Origin: an uncultured Sporosarcina sp.
GTDB taxonomy: Bacteria; Bacillota; Bacilli; Bacillales_A; Planococcaceae
Reading direction: 5' to 3'
NCBI GenBank assembly: GCA_947644645.1
Contig: CANSAF010000030.1
Span: forward strand, 1 to 32,973
Length of the DNA stretch: 32,973 bases
In this document: piece after piece, positions 23,241 through 32,973 of the stretch
Position numbering within the stretch: position 1 is the stretch's first letter
Layout of the letters: each line of letters opens with the position of its first letter
Translations under genes and position numbers: made by a program
The notes under the pieces: generated by a model
Seen by the model: only the letters and a program-made list of their open reading frames with translations
The model's database searches: none
What the model was told of the DNA's origin: nothing

Positions 23241-23278
23241 TTTTCATTCAACAGATGTATGCACCTGTTGAATGAAAA
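23240..23278 (+). repeat. 14-bp perfect palindrome between riboswitch terminator and metN
   Basis: TTTTCATTCAACAG pairs perfectly with CTGTTGAATGAAAA around a 10-nt loop, directly after the riboswitch terminator. A shorter hairpin (AATCACGC-AAAG-GCGCGATT) follows at 23291-23310 before the metN ribosome site. The right arm plus AATAT recurs at 31571-31584 before sufB. Confidence 0.75.
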
Positions 23279-23337
23279 TATCCGAACGTAATCACGCAAA
23301 GGCGCGATTGATTTTCTTTAAAAGGTGGAAAAATAAA

Positions 23338-24363
23338 ATGATTCATTTGCAAAATATAATAAAACAATACGGAACAGCTAAAAATAAAATCAAAGCTGTT
23401 GATGATGTATCACTTTCGGTTGAAAAAGGTGAAATATTTGGGGTAATCGGATATAGTGGCGCGGGAAAAAGTACGTTAATTCGCCTACTAAATGGACTGG
23501 AAATGCCGACGAGTGGATCTGTAAAAGTTGGCGGATTGGAAATTTCGTCGACAAAAGGAAAGCAATTAAGAATGGCGCGCCAAAAAGTAAGTATGGTGTT
23601 CCAACATTTTAACCTACTATGGTCGAGAACGGTGAAAGATAATATCGCCTTTCCACTTGAAATTGCGGGTGTGAAAAAAACAGAGCGCGAAAAAAGAGTG
23701 ATCGAACTGATTGAACTTGTCGGTTTAAAGGGCCGTGAAAACGCTTATCCGTCTGAATTATCAGGCGGGCAGAAGCAAAGAGTTGGCATTGCGCGAGCGC
23801 TTGCGAATGATCCAGAAGTTTTACTTTGTGATGAAGCGACTTCAGCATTGGATCCGGAAACAACGGATTCAATTCTGGACTTACTGACAGGCATTAATGA
23901 AAGACTAGGTTTAACGATTGTGTTAATTACACATGAAATGCATGTCATTCGTAAAATTTGTCATAGAGTTGCGGTCATGGAAGATGGGAAGGTCGTGGAA
24001 ATGGGGGATGTGTTGGATGTCTTCCAATCGCCAAAAGCAGCGATTACGAAGCGTTTCCTAGCGCAAGTGACGGAGCCTGATGCAGCAAAAGAAGCGATTC
24101 AGCATATCCAAGAAAATATTGCATCAGGGAAATTAGTTAAACTTGTCTTCGTCGGGGAACGTACGGAGCAGCCCGTACTTGCAAGTGTCATTCGAAAGTT
24201 TGACATCGATGTCAATATTGTTCAAGGAAATATTTCGCATACACAAGCAGGACCTTATGGCACGCTCATTTTGCAACTTGTCGGAGAAAATCAAATGGTC
24301 GAACAAGCAATTGACTACCTTCACGAACAACATGTACAAACGGAGGTAATCAACAATGCGTGA
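23338..24363 (+). CDS. metN: Methionine ABC transporter, ATP-binding subunit
   Basis: The ATPase of the MetNPQ importer for methionine and its sulfoxide. 341 residues. Walker A GYSGAGKST is at 38-46, the signature LSGGQKQRV at 141-149, and Walker B VLLCDE at 161-166, followed by the LITHEMHVIRKICHRVAVM switch region. The C-terminal NIL domain (from about residue 265, PVLASVIRKFDIDVNIVQG) is the methionine-sensing part that inhibits transport. ATG 23338 with AAAGGTGG is the start; a reading back to 23272 runs through the palindrome and is rejected. It overlaps metP by 8 bases. Confidence 0.96.
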   Translation: MIHLQNIIKQYGTAKNKIKAVDDVSLSVEKGEIFGVIGYSGAGKSTLIRLLNGLEMPTSGSVKVGGLEISSTKGKQLRMARQKVSMVFQHFNLLWSRTVKDNIAFPLEIAGVKKTEREKRVIELIELVGLKGRENAYPSELSGGQKQRVGIARALANDPEVLLCDEATSALDPETTDSILDLLTGINERLGLTIVLITHEMHVIRKICHRVAVMEDGKVVEMGDVLDVFQSPKAAITKRFLAQVTEPDAAKEAIQHIQENIASGKLVKLVFVGERTEQPVLASVIRKFDIDVNIVQGNISHTQAGPYGTLILQLVGENQMVEQAIDYLHEQHVQTEVINNA

Positions 24364-25024
24364 TGAATTTTTACAAAATGTAGATTGGGATAAAATGTGG
24401 CAAGCGACGAGAGAAACGCTTTATATGACAGCAATGTCGACTGTTTTTACGTTTGTTATTGGACTTGCTTTAGGTATTTTATTATTTTTATCGAGTCCCG
24501 GACAAATATGGGCGAATCGCTTCATTAATATGATTGTTGGAGCGTTAGTAAATATATTCCGTTCAATCCCATTTATTATATTAATTATTTTACTCATTCC
24601 GTTTACAAAGCTTTTACTTGGAACGATTCGTGGACCTGAAGCGGCACTTCCAGCTTTGATTATTGGTGCAGCGCCGTTTTATGCGAGAATGGTATTAATT
24701 GCCTTACAAGAAATCGATAAAGGGGTTATTGAGGCGGCGAAGTCAATGGGCGCAAAAACATCTACCATTATTTTCAAAGTTTTATTGCCAGAATCGATGC
24801 CAGCATTAATTTCAGGGATTACGGTTACAGCGATTGCGCTCGTTGGTTATACAGCAATGGCGGGTGTTATCGGGGCCGGGGGGCTTGGAACATTAGCGTT
24901 TTTAGATGGTTTCCAAAGAAGTCGTGAAGATGTCGTATGGGTGGCAACGATTTTAATCTTGATCATTGTCTTTATTCTTCAGTTTATTGGCGATTTCCTC
25001 GTTAGTAAGCTCGATAAAAGGTAG
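24356..25024 (+). CDS. metP: Methionine ABC transporter, permease subunit
   Basis: The membrane channel of the methionine importer; 222 residues with about five membrane helices. The conserved MetI-type stretch is present: NIFRSIPFIILIILLIPFT, then the EAA loop ALQEIDKGVIEAAKSMGAKTS that docks onto MetN, and GYTAMAGVIGAGGLGTLA. The ATG lies inside metN and the ribosome site GGAGG is in its last codons, so translation is coupled. Confidence 0.96.
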   Translation: MRDEFLQNVDWDKMWQATRETLYMTAMSTVFTFVIGLALGILLFLSSPGQIWANRFINMIVGALVNIFRSIPFIILIILLIPFTKLLLGTIRGPEAALPALIIGAAPFYARMVLIALQEIDKGVIEAAKSMGAKTSTIIFKVLLPESMPALISGITVTAIALVGYTAMAGVIGAGGLGTLAFLDGFQRSREDVVWVATILILIIVFILQFIGDFLVSKLDKR

Positions 25025-25075
25025 TAGCAGGCTTTGCTTGATTATTATAAAAAAAATTAAAGGGGCGTTTCCAAT

Positions 25076-25939
25076 ATGAAAAAATTATTATCAGCATTTT
25101 TATTATTAGCACTTTCAGTGGTGCTCGTTGCATGTGGTTCAAATAAGAGCGACAATGATGGCGATACGAGTACAAACAGTAGTGGCGGCGAAGATACAGC
25201 TGGAGAATTAAAAGAACTTGTTGTAGGTGCATCAAATGTACCACACGCAATTATTTTAGAAAAAGCACAACCAATTTTAAAAGAAAAAGGGATCGACCTT
25301 GTCATTGAAGAATACCAAGACTATGTATTACCGAATACGGATTTAGCAGATGGGGAAATTGACGCAAACTATTTCCAACATATTCCTTACTTAGAGTCTT
25401 TCATCAATGATCATAGTTTAGATTTAGTAAATGTAGGCGGCATTCATATCGAGCCAATCGGTGTTTATTCAAAAGAATACGCTTCACTTGATGAGCTTCC
25501 AGAAGGTGCAACGATTTTAATGAGTAACTCTGTTGCAGACCATGGACGTGTACTTGGCATGCTGGAAGCGCAAGGTTTAATTACACTTGCAGATGATATT
25601 GACAAAACGAAAGCAGAAGTAAAGAATATTGTAGACAATCCGAAAAACATTCAGTTTGACGCGAATTATGAAGCAGCATTATTGCCACAACTTTATAATA
25701 ATGATGAAGGGGATGCAGTATTAATTAACTCAAACTATGCGATTGACGCAGGTATTAATCCACTAGAAGATGCAATCGCAATCGAAGAGTCGGATTCTCC
25801 ATATGTAAATATTATTGCTGTTCGTTCAGGTGATGAAGATCAGGAAGAAATTAAAGCGTTAATCGACGTACTGACATCTCAAGAAATTCAAGACTTCATT
25901 TTAGAAGAGTGGAAAGGGTCAGTTGTTCCTGTGAAATAA
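25076..25939 (+). CDS. metQ: Methionine-binding lipoprotein
   Basis: The 287-residue substrate-binding lipoprotein (NlpA family) that delivers methionine to MetNP. The signal peptide MKKLLSAFLLLALSVVLVAC ends in lipobox LVAC with Cys20, followed by a Ser/Asp/Gly-rich linker. The binding domain has LVVGASNVPHAIIL, ANYFQHIPYLESF and NSNYAIDAGINP, which are standard for the family. The ribosome site is AAAGGGGCG. It ends the operon with a strong terminator. Confidence 0.96.
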   Translation: MKKLLSAFLLLALSVVLVACGSNKSDNDGDTSTNSSGGEDTAGELKELVVGASNVPHAIILEKAQPILKEKGIDLVIEEYQDYVLPNTDLADGEIDANYFQHIPYLESFINDHSLDLVNVGGIHIEPIGVYSKEYASLDELPEGATILMSNSVADHGRVLGMLEAQGLITLADDIDKTKAEVKNIVDNPKNIQFDANYEAALLPQLYNNDEGDAVLINSNYAIDAGINPLEDAIAIEESDSPYVNIIAVRSGDEDQEEIKALIDVLTSQEIQDFILEEWKGSVVPVK

Positions 25940-25948
25940 TGAAAAATG

Positions 25949-25999
25949 CGGGGCGTTTAGAAAGGGGTTTTTGACTTTCTAAACTGCCTCGTTTTTTTT
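25949..25999 (+). terminator. Terminator of metNPQ
   Basis: CGTTTAGAAAG pairs with CTTTCTAAACTG, extended by GGGGC/GCCTC, and ends in eight or more T. Confidence 0.88.
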
Positions 26000-26121
26000 A
26001 TGTGTATGCTAATCAGAGAAAGTAAAGCGCTTATATTTGTTGGGGAGTGTGAATTTCCTTCTACAAGCGAACTTTCTATTGAATATTCGAAAAAATGTTC
26101 GTTTTAAATTTTAAAAATAGA

Positions 26122-26150
26122 TTGTTTTGTCGGAAAAATGATGGTACATT
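26122..26150 (+). promoter_or_regulatory. Candidate promoter of the symporter gene
   Basis: TTGTTT (26122-26127) and TACATT (26145-26150) are 17 bp apart. A small palindrome, TAGTA-TCG-TACTA (26157-26169), lies right at the predicted start point. The rest of the gap 26000-26120 shows nothing I recognise. Confidence 0.45.
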
Positions 26151-26210
26151 ATTGAGTAGTATCGTACTATATTTGAACATATAATATGAAGTAAAAAAGG
26201 GGGAAGTAAA

Positions 26211-27386
26211 ATGAAATTTAAGCTAGGGCTAATCGGAAAAATTATTATTGCCATTGCGCTTGCTGTTGGTTTAGGTTTATTAATTCCAACGATTCATGAA
26301 GGTTTTGCAAATATATTTGTTCGTTTCTTTGCGACTTTTAATATGATTTTCGGTGGTTTCTTAAATTTTGTTGTGCCATTAATTATTATTGGGTTTATCG
26401 CACCAGGAATTGCGAAGCTGGGTAAAGGTTCTGGAAAACTACTCGGAATTGCAACAGCATTTGCTTATGGTTCAACGATTGTTGCGGGAGTTATGGCTTA
26501 TTTTGCTGCATCGACATTATTACCTAGTTTCATCGGAAATGTGTCAGAGGCAAGTATTGGAGAAGCGACAAGAGCAGCAGGAACGGCATTTTTCGATCTT
26601 GAGATGGAGCCAATTATGGGCGTAATGACAGCGCTTGTCATTGCATTTTTATTCGGGATTGGAATGGCTTCAATTGGTAGTAAAACGATTCTATCTTTCT
26701 TTGATGAGTTAAATTTATTAGTAGAAAAAGTAATTTCTTTCGTCATTATTCCATTATTACCATTTCATATTTTCGGAATCTTTTTAAACATGACTTATAC
26801 AGGGGAAGTTGCAAAAGTACTATCTGTGTTTGCGGTCGTATTTGTGATGGTTATTGTCCTTCATTTAATCATGCTGACGATTCAATATACAGTTGCGGGT
26901 GCAATGTCTGGGAAAAACCCATTCTTCTTAATGAAAACGATGGCGCCAGCTTATTTTACAGCACTTGGTACACAGTCATCAGCAGCAACAATTCCAGTTA
27001 CACTTCGTCAAGCACGTTTAACAGGTGCTTCTGAAAAAGTAACGGATTTTACAGTCCCATTATTTGCGACAATTCACTTATCAGGAAGTACAATTACACT
27101 TGTATCTTGTTCAATTGGTGTTTTACTGATGAACGGTTTACCGGTCAACTTTATTGAATATTTCCCATTCATTTTAGCATTAGGCGTAACAATGATCGCA
27201 GCACCAGGCGTTCCAGGTGGTGCGGTAATGGCAGCAGTTGGCTTGCTTGCATCAATGCTTGGCTTCTCAGAAGCAATGGTTGCTCTAATGATTGCACTTT
27301 ACATGGCGCAAGATAGCTTCGGAACAGCAACAAACGTAACAGGCGACGGCGCAATCGCAATTATGGTGGATAGATTTACTAAATAA
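26211..27386 (+). CDS. Dicarboxylate/amino acid:cation symporter (DAACS family)
   Basis: A 391-residue membrane protein of the DAACS/SDF family, which imports acidic or neutral amino acids or C4-dicarboxylates with Na+ or H+. About eight membrane helices plus two re-entrant loops are expected. Family motifs: GTQSSAATIPVTLRQA (first hairpin loop), IHLSGSTIT, APGVPGGAVMAAVG (second hairpin loop) and DSFGTATNVTGDGAIAIMVDR. The Asn-Val-Thr-Gly-Asp stretch is the cation and substrate site. The exact substrate cannot be told; the absence of the conserved Arg typical of acidic substrate carriers would point to serine/threonine or neutral amino acids, but this is uncertain. It stands alone, followed by structured repeats. 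Confidence 0.9.
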   Translation: MKFKLGLIGKIIIAIALAVGLGLLIPTIHEGFANIFVRFFATFNMIFGGFLNFVVPLIIIGFIAPGIAKLGKGSGKLLGIATAFAYGSTIVAGVMAYFAASTLLPSFIGNVSEASIGEATRAAGTAFFDLEMEPIMGVMTALVIAFLFGIGMASIGSKTILSFFDELNLLVEKVISFVIIPLLPFHIFGIFLNMTYTGEVAKVLSVFAVVFVMVIVLHLIMLTIQYTVAGAMSGKNPFFLMKTMAPAYFTALGTQSSAATIPVTLRQARLTGASEKVTDFTVPLFATIHLSGSTITLVSCSIGVLLMNGLPVNFIEYFPFILALGVTMIAAPGVPGGAVMAAVGLLASMLGFSEAMVALMIALYMAQDSFGTATNVTGDGAIAIMVDRFTK

Positions 27387-27389
27387 CTA

Positions 27390-27502
27390 AAGGCTGAAGG
27401 CATCGTTTAGCAGCGACAGGCATAAGTCAGTTCAGCTATGTAGCGCCTTTTGCTACCTAGCAGAACTGCTTATGACCCGAGCCTTTGCCTTTGGAAGCTG
27501 GA
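27390..27502 (+). repeat. Structured GACAGGCATAAG repeat, type A (after the symporter)
   Basis: AAGGCA (27397-27402) pairs with TGCCTT (27486-27491). CATAAG-t-CAGTTC (27421-27433) pairs with GAACTG-CTTATG (27463-27474), and CTA-t-GTAGC-7nt-GCTAC-c-TAG forms the tip. Compared with the copy at 17697 the stems have changed on both sides while pairing is kept. TGACCCGAG is conserved after the stem. Confidence 0.8.
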
Positions 27503-27507
27503 TAAAT

Positions 27508-27562
27508 AAAAGCTTCAACCGCCTGAAAAGATGCGACAGGCATAAGTCTGGCGCTAAGCCTA
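27508..27562 (+). repeat. Structured GACAGGCATAAG repeat, type B (short copy)
   Basis: AAAGCTTCAACCGCCTGA then AAAGATGCGACAGGCATAAG matches the head of the type B unit at 17816. After TCTGGCGCTAAGCC it stops without the long hairpin seen in the first locus. Confidence 0.7.
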
Positions 27563-27572
27563 TCAAACAATA

Positions 27573-27632
27573 AAAAGAAACGTTTTTTCTCAATCATGAA
27601 TTCCTAATTGAGAAAAGGCGTTTCTTTTATAT
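27573..27632. terminator. Terminator between the symporter and suf
   Basis: AAAGAAACG plus TTTTCTCAAT pair with ATTGAGAAAA plus CGTTTCTTT, followed by T-rich sequence. It is the apparent transcript end of the symporter, placed after the repeat pair. Confidence 0.85.
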
Positions 27633-27691
27633 TTTTAAAGGAAATCGGCAACAATGAAAGTGAATGCTATTTCCACTATAGCTGAATCAAA

Positions 27692-27758
27692 CATTTGCAA
27701 GGGAACGATTTATCGGTTAAGATTAGAATTATACTAAATTGAGAATGGCTATCCATTC
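27692..27758 (+). promoter_or_regulatory. suf operon control region
   Basis: A possible promoter is TTGCAA (27693-27698) with TAAGAT 17 bp later (27716-27721). A perfect inverted repeat GAATGG-CTAT-CCATTC at 27743-27758 lies between it and the ribosome site GGAGG. No named factor is assigned to the repeat. Confidence 0.4.
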
Positions 27759-27784
27759 GCATTCATTATATTGGAGGTATAGGA

Positions 27785-28561
27785 ATGGCAACTTTAGAAA
27801 TAAAAGGCCTTCACGTTGAAATTGAAGGTAAAGAAATTTTAAAAGGCGTCGACTTGACGATCAACACAAATGAGATCCACGCAATTATGGGTCCAAACGG
27901 TACAGGAAAATCTACGCTTGCACAAGCGATTATGGGTCACCCACGATATGAAGTAACAGCAGGTACAGTCATGCTTGATGGCGAAGATGTACTTGAAATG
28001 GAAGTAGACGAGCGTGCACAAGCAGGTCTATTCCTAGCAATGCAATACCCAAGTGAAGTAGCGGGTGTTACAAACGCAGACTTCTTACGTTCAGCAATTA
28101 ACGCACGTCGTGAAGAAGGCGACGAAGTTCCATTAATGAGCTTCATTCGCGAACTTGATGCGAAAATGGAAACATTAGAAATGCATGAAGATATGGCAAC
28201 ACGTTACTTAAACGAAGGATTCTCAGGCGGAGAGAAAAAGCGTAACGAAATCCTTCAGTTAATGATGTTAAAGCCTAAATTTGCAGTATTAGATGAAATT
28301 GACTCAGGTCTTGACATCGACGCACTTCGCATCGTTTCTAAAGGTGTTAACGAAATGCGCGGAGAAGGCTTTGGTTGCCTGATCATCACGCACTACCAAC
28401 GCTTATTAAACTACATCACTCCAGACCATGTACACGTAATGGCTGGCGGTAAAGTTGTTAAATCTGGAGGACCAGAACTTGCACAAAAACTTGAAGAAGA
28501 AGGTTACGACTGGGTTTACGAAGAGCTAGGTATCGAACAAACAGAAGAGCAAAACGCATAA
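27785..28561 (+). CDS. sufC: Fe-S cluster assembly ATPase SufC
   Basis: The ABC-type ATPase of the SufBCD scaffold complex that builds Fe-S clusters in the cytoplasm. 258 residues. Walker [10 protein letters not shown] is at 36-44, the altered signature FSGGEKKR at 146-153 (Glu replacing the usual Gln, typical for SufC), and Walker B FAVLDE at 166-171, followed by the D-loop SGLDIDAL. The first gene of the operon; ribosome site GGAGGTATAGGA. Confidence 0.97.
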   Translation: MATLEIKGLHVEIEGKEILKGVDLTINTNEIHAIMGPNGTGKSTLAQAIMGHPRYEVTAGTVMLDGEDVLEMEVDERAQAGLFLAMQYPSEVAGVTNADFLRSAINARREEGDEVPLMSFIRELDAKMETLEMHEDMATRYLNEGFSGGEKKRNEILQLMMLKPKFAVLDEIDSGLDIDALRIVSKGVNEMRGEGFGCLIITHYQRLLNYITPDHVHVMAGGKVVKSGGPELAQKLEEEGYDWVYEELGIEQTEEQNA

Positions 28562-28579
28562 GAAAGGGGACAAATCAAA

Positions 28580-31549
<2,970 letters not shown>

Positions 31550-31557
31550 TGTATTCA

Positions 31558-31590
31558 TTCAACGTTAATTTTGAATGAAAATATGAATAC
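31558..31590 (+). repeat. Inverted repeat between sufU and sufB
   Basis: TTCATTCAA pairs with TTGAATGAA around a short loop, and an outer GTATTCAT/ATGAATAC pair encloses it (31551-31590). TTGAATGAAAATAT is shared with the palindrome before metN. It may cause processing or pausing between sufU and sufB; it has no T-run. Confidence 0.55.
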
Positions 31591-31603
31591 GGAGGAATAA
31601 AAA

Positions 31604-32973
31604 ATGGCTAAAAAAATGCCTGAAATCGGCGAATATCAATACGGTTTCCATGATGAAGACGTATCTGTGTTTCGTTCAGAACGTGGATTAACGCGTAAAA
31701 TCGTCGAGGAAATTTCATCTATGAAAAATGAGCCAGAGTGGATGCTCGACTACCGTTTAAAATCTCTAGAACTATTTTACAGCATGCCAATGCCACAATG
31801 GGGCGGAGACTTAAGTGGTTTAAACTTTGACGAAATCACATACTACGTAAAAGCTTCTGAAGCAACTGAACGTTCTTGGGATGAAGTACCAGAAGAAATT
31901 AAACGCACATTTGATAAGTTAGGGATTCCTGAAGCAGAGCAAAAATATCTTGCAGGTGTTTCTGCACAGTACGAATCTGAAGTTGTTTACCACAATATGA
32001 AAGTTGAACTTGAAGATCAAGGAATTATCTTTAAAGATACAGACTCTGCACTTCAAGAAAACGAAGAAATCTTCAAAAAGTATTGGGGTACAGTAATTCC
32101 AAACTCTGACAATAAATTCGCTGCTTTAAACTCAGCGGTTTGGTCAGGTGGTTCATTCATTTACGTGCCACCAGGTGTAAAAGTCGAATCGCCATTACAA
32201 GCATATTTCCGTATTAACTCGGAGAATATGGGGCAGTTCGAACGTACTTTAATCATCGTAGACGAAGGCGCAAGCGTTCATTACGTTGAGGGATGTACAG
32301 CACCAATTTTCACAACGAACTCACTACACAGTGCTGTCGTTGAAATTATCGTTAAAGAACATGGTTATTGCCGTTATACGACAATCCAAAACTGGGCGAA
32401 CAACGTTTACAACCTCGTTACAAAACGTGCAGTTGTAGAAGCGCACGGAACAATGGAATGGATTGACGGTAACATCGGTTCTAAATTAACGATGAAATAC
32501 CCAGCAGTTCTCCTTAAAGGCGAATATGCACGTGGTATGACATTGTCAATTGCTCTTTCAGGAAAAGGGCAACACCAAGACGCGGGTGCGAAAATGATGC
32601 ACTTAGCGCCAAATACGTCATCGACAATTGTTTCTAAGTCGATTTCTCAAAATGGTGGAATCGGAACGTACCGTGGAATCGTTCATTTCGGACGTAATGC
32701 AAAAGGCGCTCGTGCAAATATCGAGTGTGACGCATTACTAATGGATGACATTTCAGTTTCTGATACAATTCCATACAACGAAATTTTAAACGATGACATT
32801 TCACTTCAACACGAAGCAAGTGTTTCTAAAGTATCTGAAGACCAACTGTTCTACTTAATGAGCCGTGGTGTTCCAGAGCTAGAAGCAATCGAAATGATCG
32901 TACTCGGCTTTATCGAGCCATTCACAAAAGAACTACCGATGGAATACGCAGTAGAAATGAACCGCTTGATTAA
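31604..32973 (+). CDS. sufB: Fe-S cluster assembly scaffold SufB (3' end outside window)
   Basis: The main scaffold subunit on which the Fe-S cluster is assembled. It opens with [20 protein letters not shown] and is read in one frame to the window end, about 456 codons. Most of the expected ~465 residues are therefore present. Core segments: VYVPPGVK-like [12 protein letters not shown], then VEGCTAPIF with the cluster-related Cys, FQAGAKM-like [13 protein letters not shown], and [19 protein letters not shown]. The ribosome site GGAGG lies 8 nt before the ATG. The gene closes the order sufC-sufD-sufS-sufU-sufB. Confidence 0.96.
   Translation, partial: MAKKMPEIGEYQYGFHDEDVSVFRSERGLTRKIVEEISSMKNEPEWMLDYRLKSLELFYSMPMPQWGGDLSGLNFDEITYYVKASEATERSWDEVPEEIKRTFDKLGIPEAEQKYLAGVSAQYESEVVYHNMKVELEDQGIIFKDTDSALQENEEIFKKYWGTVIPNSDNKFAALNSAVWSGGSFIYVPPGVKVESPLQAYFRINSENMGQFERTLIIVDEGASVHYVEGCTAPIFTTNSLHSAVVEIIVKEHGYCRYTTIQNWANNVYNLVTKRAVVEAHGTMEWIDGNIGSKLTMKYPAVLLKGEYARGMTLSIALSGKGQHQDAGAKMMHLAPNTSSTIVSKSISQNGGIGTYRGIVHFGRNAKGARANIECDALLMDDISVSDTIPYNEILNDDISLQHEASVSKVSEDQLFYLMSRGVPELEAIEMIVLGFIEPFTKELPMEYAVEMNRLI

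Noticed and set aside
23272-23337. N-terminal extension of MetN starting at 23272
   Set aside because: It would translate the palindrome region and has no ribosome site; family MetN proteins begin at the MIHLQNI position.
26022-26035. cre site in front of the symporter (GTAAAGCGCTTATA)
   Set aside because: It keeps the AAGCGCTTA centre but lacks the conserved G and C near the ends, and lies about 100 bp upstream of the candidate promoter.
25997-26210. T-box or other riboswitch before the symporter
   Set aside because: No T-box sequence, specifier stem or terminator/antiterminator pair could be found.

Overview
The window looks like chromosomal DNA of a low-to-moderate GC, Gram-positive Bacillales bacterium. 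The evidence is strong GGAGG-type ribosome sites, frequent TTG/GTG starts, an S-box riboswitch, FadR- and cre-type operator sites, and a right half whose gene order (fadN-fadA-fadE-yusI-gcvH-yusF-yusE-metNPQ-sufCDSUB) mirrors the yus/yur region of Bacillus subtilis. The intergenic repeats suggest the Planococcaceae (Sporosarcina/Lysinibacillus/Solibacillus side), but that is inference.

Left part (1-6960). A 5' fragment of a tnpB gene with its left-end hairpins is followed by manA and a Pro/Gly-rich protein of unknown function. Next comes a wrecked histidine-utilisation locus: the front of hutU is joined out of frame to the back of hutI, while hutH remains full length. A DinB/YfiT-type gene has an in-frame stop at codon 34. 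A 21-bp-period tandem array (six units) then precedes a 5'-3' exonuclease gene.

Middle (7097-10188). A TetR-type regulator sits before a three-gene operon whose products fit L-carnitine to glycine betaine conversion: a beta-keto acid cleavage enzyme (cdhC-like), L-carnitine dehydrogenase (cdhA-like) and a betainyl-CoA thioesterase (cdhB-like). Its control region has a full-consensus cre site, a good sigma-A promoter and a 6-2-6 inverted repeat just after the predicted transcription start. From 10236 to 15073 on the minus strand lies an accessory cluster of small membrane, lipoprotein, DUF3885-like and C39-like peptidase genes. It is split by a tnpB-only IS200/IS605-type element with a recognisable right end and probable omega RNA.

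Right part (15149-32973). fadN, fadA and fadE lie behind two FadR-type boxes. Structured repeats carrying the motif GACAGGCATAAG occupy the spaces inside this operon and recur after a dicarboxylate/amino-acid symporter gene. Then follow yusI, gcvH, a second 21-bp-period array, yusF (Toprim), yusE (thioredoxin-like), an S-box riboswitch with metN-metP-metQ, the symporter, and sufC-sufD-sufS-sufU-sufB, the last cut by the window end.

Most genes are ordinary housekeeping or catabolic genes. The less explained material is in the non-coding DNA: the two 21-bp arrays placed upstream of candidate promoters, the repeat pairs with compensatory changes in their stems, and the shared left-end hairpin of two quite different tnpB elements.
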